DNA of 7,206 nucleotides, taken from positions 1 to 7,206 of the forward strand of contig JAIOJM010000345.1 in assembly GCA_019911785.1 (NCBI GenBank). The letters are read 5' to 3'. The stretch is from Sulfuricella sp. (GTDB lineage Bacteria > Pseudomonadota > Gammaproteobacteria > Burkholderiales > Sulfuricellaceae). Position 1 is the stretch's first letter. Each line of letters opens with the position of its first letter. Under the pieces are notes generated by a model. That model ran no database searches, had not been told where the DNA came from, and saw only the letters and a program-made list of their open reading frames with translations. The position numbers and the translations under genes were made by a program. Below, piece after piece: positions 5,981-7,206 of this stretch.

Positions 5981-6556
5981 ATGATGACACCCAAAATATT
6001 GGGATGGTTGGCGCTCCTGCCGATGCTCCTTCTCTTGGCGACAGCCGTCCTGGAAGACATCAAACATCACCGCATTCCCAACAGCATTGCCTTTTCAGGT
6101 GCGGGTTTGGGAATCCTTTTCAATGCTGTGTTGCCAGAAGGGCTCGGTTTCGTAAATCCGATGCTCCCGGGGGGACTCGGCTTCCTTGGCGGGCTGGAGG
6201 GCGCGGCGCTCGGCCTGGCGCTACTCCTGCCCATATATTTGCTGCGCGCCATGGGTGCGGGTGACGTAAAATTGATGGCCATGGTGGGCGCGTTTTTGGG
6301 TCCTGAGGACGTGTTTGGCTCCATACTCGCGACTTTCCTTACGGGCGGGGTATTGTCGCTCGCTTATGCCTGGAAAATCGGGATATTGCGGCGCACGCTG
6401 CAAAACATCTGGTTTATCTTGTATTCCAGTATGTTAAGGGCTGTTGTCGGTAGCCCCCCCGCGCTCGATGACGCGCCGGAAACGGCGGGTAAATTCCCTT
6501 ACGCCGTGGCGATTGCCACGGGCACCTTGGGCTATCTCGTTTGGAAGTCCATGTAG
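5981..6556 (+). CDS. cpaA: A24 family prepilin peptidase (TadV/CpaA type)
   Basis: This 191-residue inner-membrane aspartic protease should cut the leader of the Flp prepilins at G|ATAVEY. Both catalytic aspartates are visible: D26 in LEDIKHHRIPN and D95 in the GxGD motif (MGAGDVKLMAMVG). Hydrophobic segments cover about 6-24, 36-51, 66-90, 104-130 and 170-188. It has no N-terminal cytoplasmic methyltransferase domain as in PilD, which is the short TadV/CpaA form of Flp/Tad systems; it is slightly longer than many of these because of a glycine- and leucine-rich insert (about 52-73) and a C-terminal extension. Two ATG codons stand in tandem (5981 and 5984) with no clear Shine-Dalgarno sequence. 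GTG 5960 is excluded by an in-frame TGA. The gene follows the pilins after 157 bases, so it belongs to the same pilus locus but may be transcribed separately. Confidence 0.93.
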   Translation: MMTPKILGWLALLPMLLLLATAVLEDIKHHRIPNSIAFSGAGLGILFNAVLPEGLGFVNPMLPGGLGFLGGLEGAALGLALLLPIYLLRAMGAGDVKLMAMVGAFLGPEDVFGSILATFLTGGVLSLAYAWKIGILRRTLQNIWFILYSSMLRAVVGSPPALDDAPETAGKFPYAVAIATGTLGYLVWKSM

Positions 6557-6588
6557 AAAGCCGGTTGGGCATAAATTGAAATTAAGTG

Positions 6589-6608
6589 ACCCCGGCGAAG
6601 CCGGTGGT
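6589..6608 (+). terminator. Terminator-like hairpin after the prepilin peptidase gene
   Basis: ACC-CCGGC, loop GAA, GCCGG-(T)-GGT forms an 8-bp stem with one bulged T, followed by TT and ACC. It lies 33 bases after the stop codon. The U run is short, so termination may be weak or may work in another way. Confidence 0.45.
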
Positions 6609-6628
6609 TTACCTAACTGAAGAAGGGC

Positions 6629-6786
6629 TATGAAGGGCTGCCCCCTTTAACCGGGATTATCCATTAGAGCCAAAACAACGTTGTGGGAGCGGCGCCCTCG
6701 CCGCGATTTCGGCCACATTCGCGCCGGGGGCGACGCTCCTACATGCACGATCATTCCGATGGACAATCCCGGTTTAACCCTTCATA
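6629..6786. repeat. Large imperfect inverted repeat enclosing a REP doublet
   Basis: TATGAAGGG (6629-6637) plus TTTAACCGGGATTATCC (6646-6662) on the left mirror GGACAATCCCGGTTTAA (6761-6777) plus CCCTTCATA (6778-6786) on the right. The 17-base parts match at 15 positions and the 9-base parts are perfect; the left arm carries 8 extra bases (CTGCCCCC) between the two blocks. The similarity continues inward (CCATNNGA). The right arm covers the stop codon of the toxin remnant. The whole is about 158 bases and looks like a small non-autonomous mobile or palindromic element. Confidence 0.6.
6682..6743. repeat. REP doublet (REPIN)
   Basis: Two REP units lie in inverted orientation. The left one reads TGTGGGAGCGGCG with a 6-bp stem (GCGGCG/CGCCGC, 6689-6704) and a CCCT loop. 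The right one, read on the minus strand, is TGTAGGAGCGTCG with a matching stem (one G-U pair) and a CCCC loop. The GTGG/GTAG tetranucleotide before an imperfect hairpin is the mark of REP elements mobilised by RAYT (TnpA-REP) transposases. No RAYT gene is in the window. Confidence 0.75.
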
Positions 6787-6988
6787 CCCGCTTCTCTGCA
6801 TCTGCATAAACCTCCGCATCCCGGCGCTGGCCAACGGCCACAATCAAAACCTCGATCGCTTCCGCATTCGCTCGATAGACAATCCGCGTGCTGCCGGTGC
6901 GGATGCGCCGGTATCCGCTGACGTTGGGCGGTTTGTCAAAACGCCGGCGGGTGCGATTAAAACTGGAAGCTGGGCCTGATTTATACAC
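6782..6988 (-). pseudogene. RelE/ParE-type toxin remnant, 5'-truncated
   Basis: Read on the minus strand from GTG 6988 to TGA 6782, the 68-residue product ends in a RelE/ParE fold C-terminal half: YRRIRTGSTRIVYRAN, then IEVLIVAVGQRRDAEVYADA. This matches the family pattern in which YRIR.GD.RI.Y is followed by VLVV.VG.R..VY. The usual N-terminal half (two helices and the first strand, about 35-40 residues) is missing. The frame upstream of GTG is closed by a TAA near 7036 with no ATG and no ribosome binding site. No antitoxin gene is visible beside it. The stop codon sits in the right arm of the REP-associated inverted repeat. I take it as a decayed toxin gene; a short but functional protein is less likely. 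Confidence 0.6.
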
Positions 6989-7014
6989 CCACGTCCGACG
7001 GTCTGCTAGACAAA

Positions 7015-7030
7015 TGGCAGAACAGTTGCT
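7015..7030 (+). promoter_or_regulatory. Sigma-54 promoter, near consensus
   Basis: TGGCA-GAACAG-TTGCT fits TGGCACG-RNNN-TTGCW at all key positions: GG at 7016-7017 and GC at 7028-7029, exactly 10 bases apart, with only the C and G after TGGCA changed. Transcription would start near 7041, about 50 bases before the next ATG. A sigma-70 reading overlaps it (TAGACA 7007-7012, 17 bases, TATGTT 7030-7035 with an extended TGC); I find sigma-54 the better explanation. Confidence 0.6.
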
Positions 7031-7082
7031 ATGTTAAAAACAAGACCGCAAGTATCACTGATGGCAAATCAATAACAATGTT

Positions 7083-7089
7083 AGGGAGA
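7083..7089 (+). promoter_or_regulatory. Ribosome binding site that fixes the start at 7093
   Basis: AGGGAGA lies a few bases before ATG 7093. An in-frame ATG at 7078 precedes it but has no such site, so 7093 is the better start. Confidence 0.7.
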
Positions 7090-7092
7090 AAC

Positions 7093-7206
7093 ATGGTGGC
7101 AACTCAGACGGCCTCTCCAAAACTGTTGGCACCTGCCCAACCGGAAGCGCAAAAGGCGTCCTTGCCCCTCCAGCCCCGCACCGTTGGGGAGACCGGCCTC
7201 AACTTC
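7093..7206 (+). CDS. Unidentified protein, N-terminal 38 residues only (partial)
   Basis: The gene begins at ATG 7093 behind a good ribosome binding site and a near-consensus sigma-54 promoter, and it runs off the right edge after 38 codons. The visible part (MVATQTASPKLL...) is rich in alanine, proline and glutamine, has no signal peptide or membrane helix, and ends in LPLQPRTVGETGLNF. A low-complexity start leading into a P-R-T-x-x-E-T-G-L motif reminds me of the N-terminus of cytoplasmic AAA+ ATPases seen in some betaproteobacterial pilus or secretion loci, but this is recollection on very little sequence. It does not look like CpaB/RcpC, the gene often found after cpaA, because it lacks an N-terminal membrane anchor. 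Confidence 0.7.
   Translation, partial: MVATQTASPKLLAPAQPEAQKASLPLQPRTVGETGLNF

Noticed and set aside
6683..6979. Plus-strand reading frame of 98 codons across the REPIN and toxin remnant
   Set aside because: It reads through palindromic repeat DNA and antisense to the toxin remnant, with no ribosome binding site or family features.

Overview
The window looks like chromosomal DNA of a moderately GC-rich Gram-negative bacterium. I think a betaproteobacterium (Nitrosomonadales/Gallionellaceae type) is most likely. This rests on the style of the Flp pilins, the REP-type extragenic palindromes and the sigma-54-like promoter; it is inference, not a database match.

Left part (1-4873, minus strand): three tightly packed genes for large polytopic membrane proteins, read leftwards in the order 4873->3368, 3371->1767 and 1765->off the left edge. 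The first and second overlap by 4 bases (stop TGA inside TTGA, with TTG as the second gene's start). The second and third are 1 base apart (TAA C ATG). The middle protein is a recognisable DUF2079 protein. The other two have the layout of GT-C-type glycosyltransferases: an acidic first extracytoplasmic loop, many membrane helices and a C-terminal soluble domain. The third gene is open through the window edge, so 588 codons are visible without a stop. Together they suggest a lipid-linked sugar transfer or envelope glycoconjugate function; substrates cannot be read from the sequence.

Divergent intergenic region (4874-5357): about 480 bases with candidate promoters for the rightward pilin genes (a sigma-70-like TTGACA-17-TAGTTT and a weaker sigma-54-like TGGC-N8-TGCA), a tandem 9-bp repeat with an 11-bp period and a 7+8+7 interrupted palindrome.

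Right part (5358-6556, plus strand): two near-identical 65-residue Flp-type prepilins separated by a perfect 30-bp palindrome, then a TadV/CpaA-type A24 prepilin peptidase that should cleave them. This is the start of a Flp/Tad pilus locus: pilin subunits plus their processing enzyme. No assembly ATPase, secretin or TadB/C gene is visible.

Far right (6557-7206): a gene-poor stretch with a terminator-like hairpin, an inverted REP doublet (REPIN) nested inside a larger imperfect inverted repeat, a 5'-truncated RelE/ParE-type toxin remnant on the minus strand, and a near-consensus sigma-54 promoter in front of a gene that runs off the right edge (38 codons visible).
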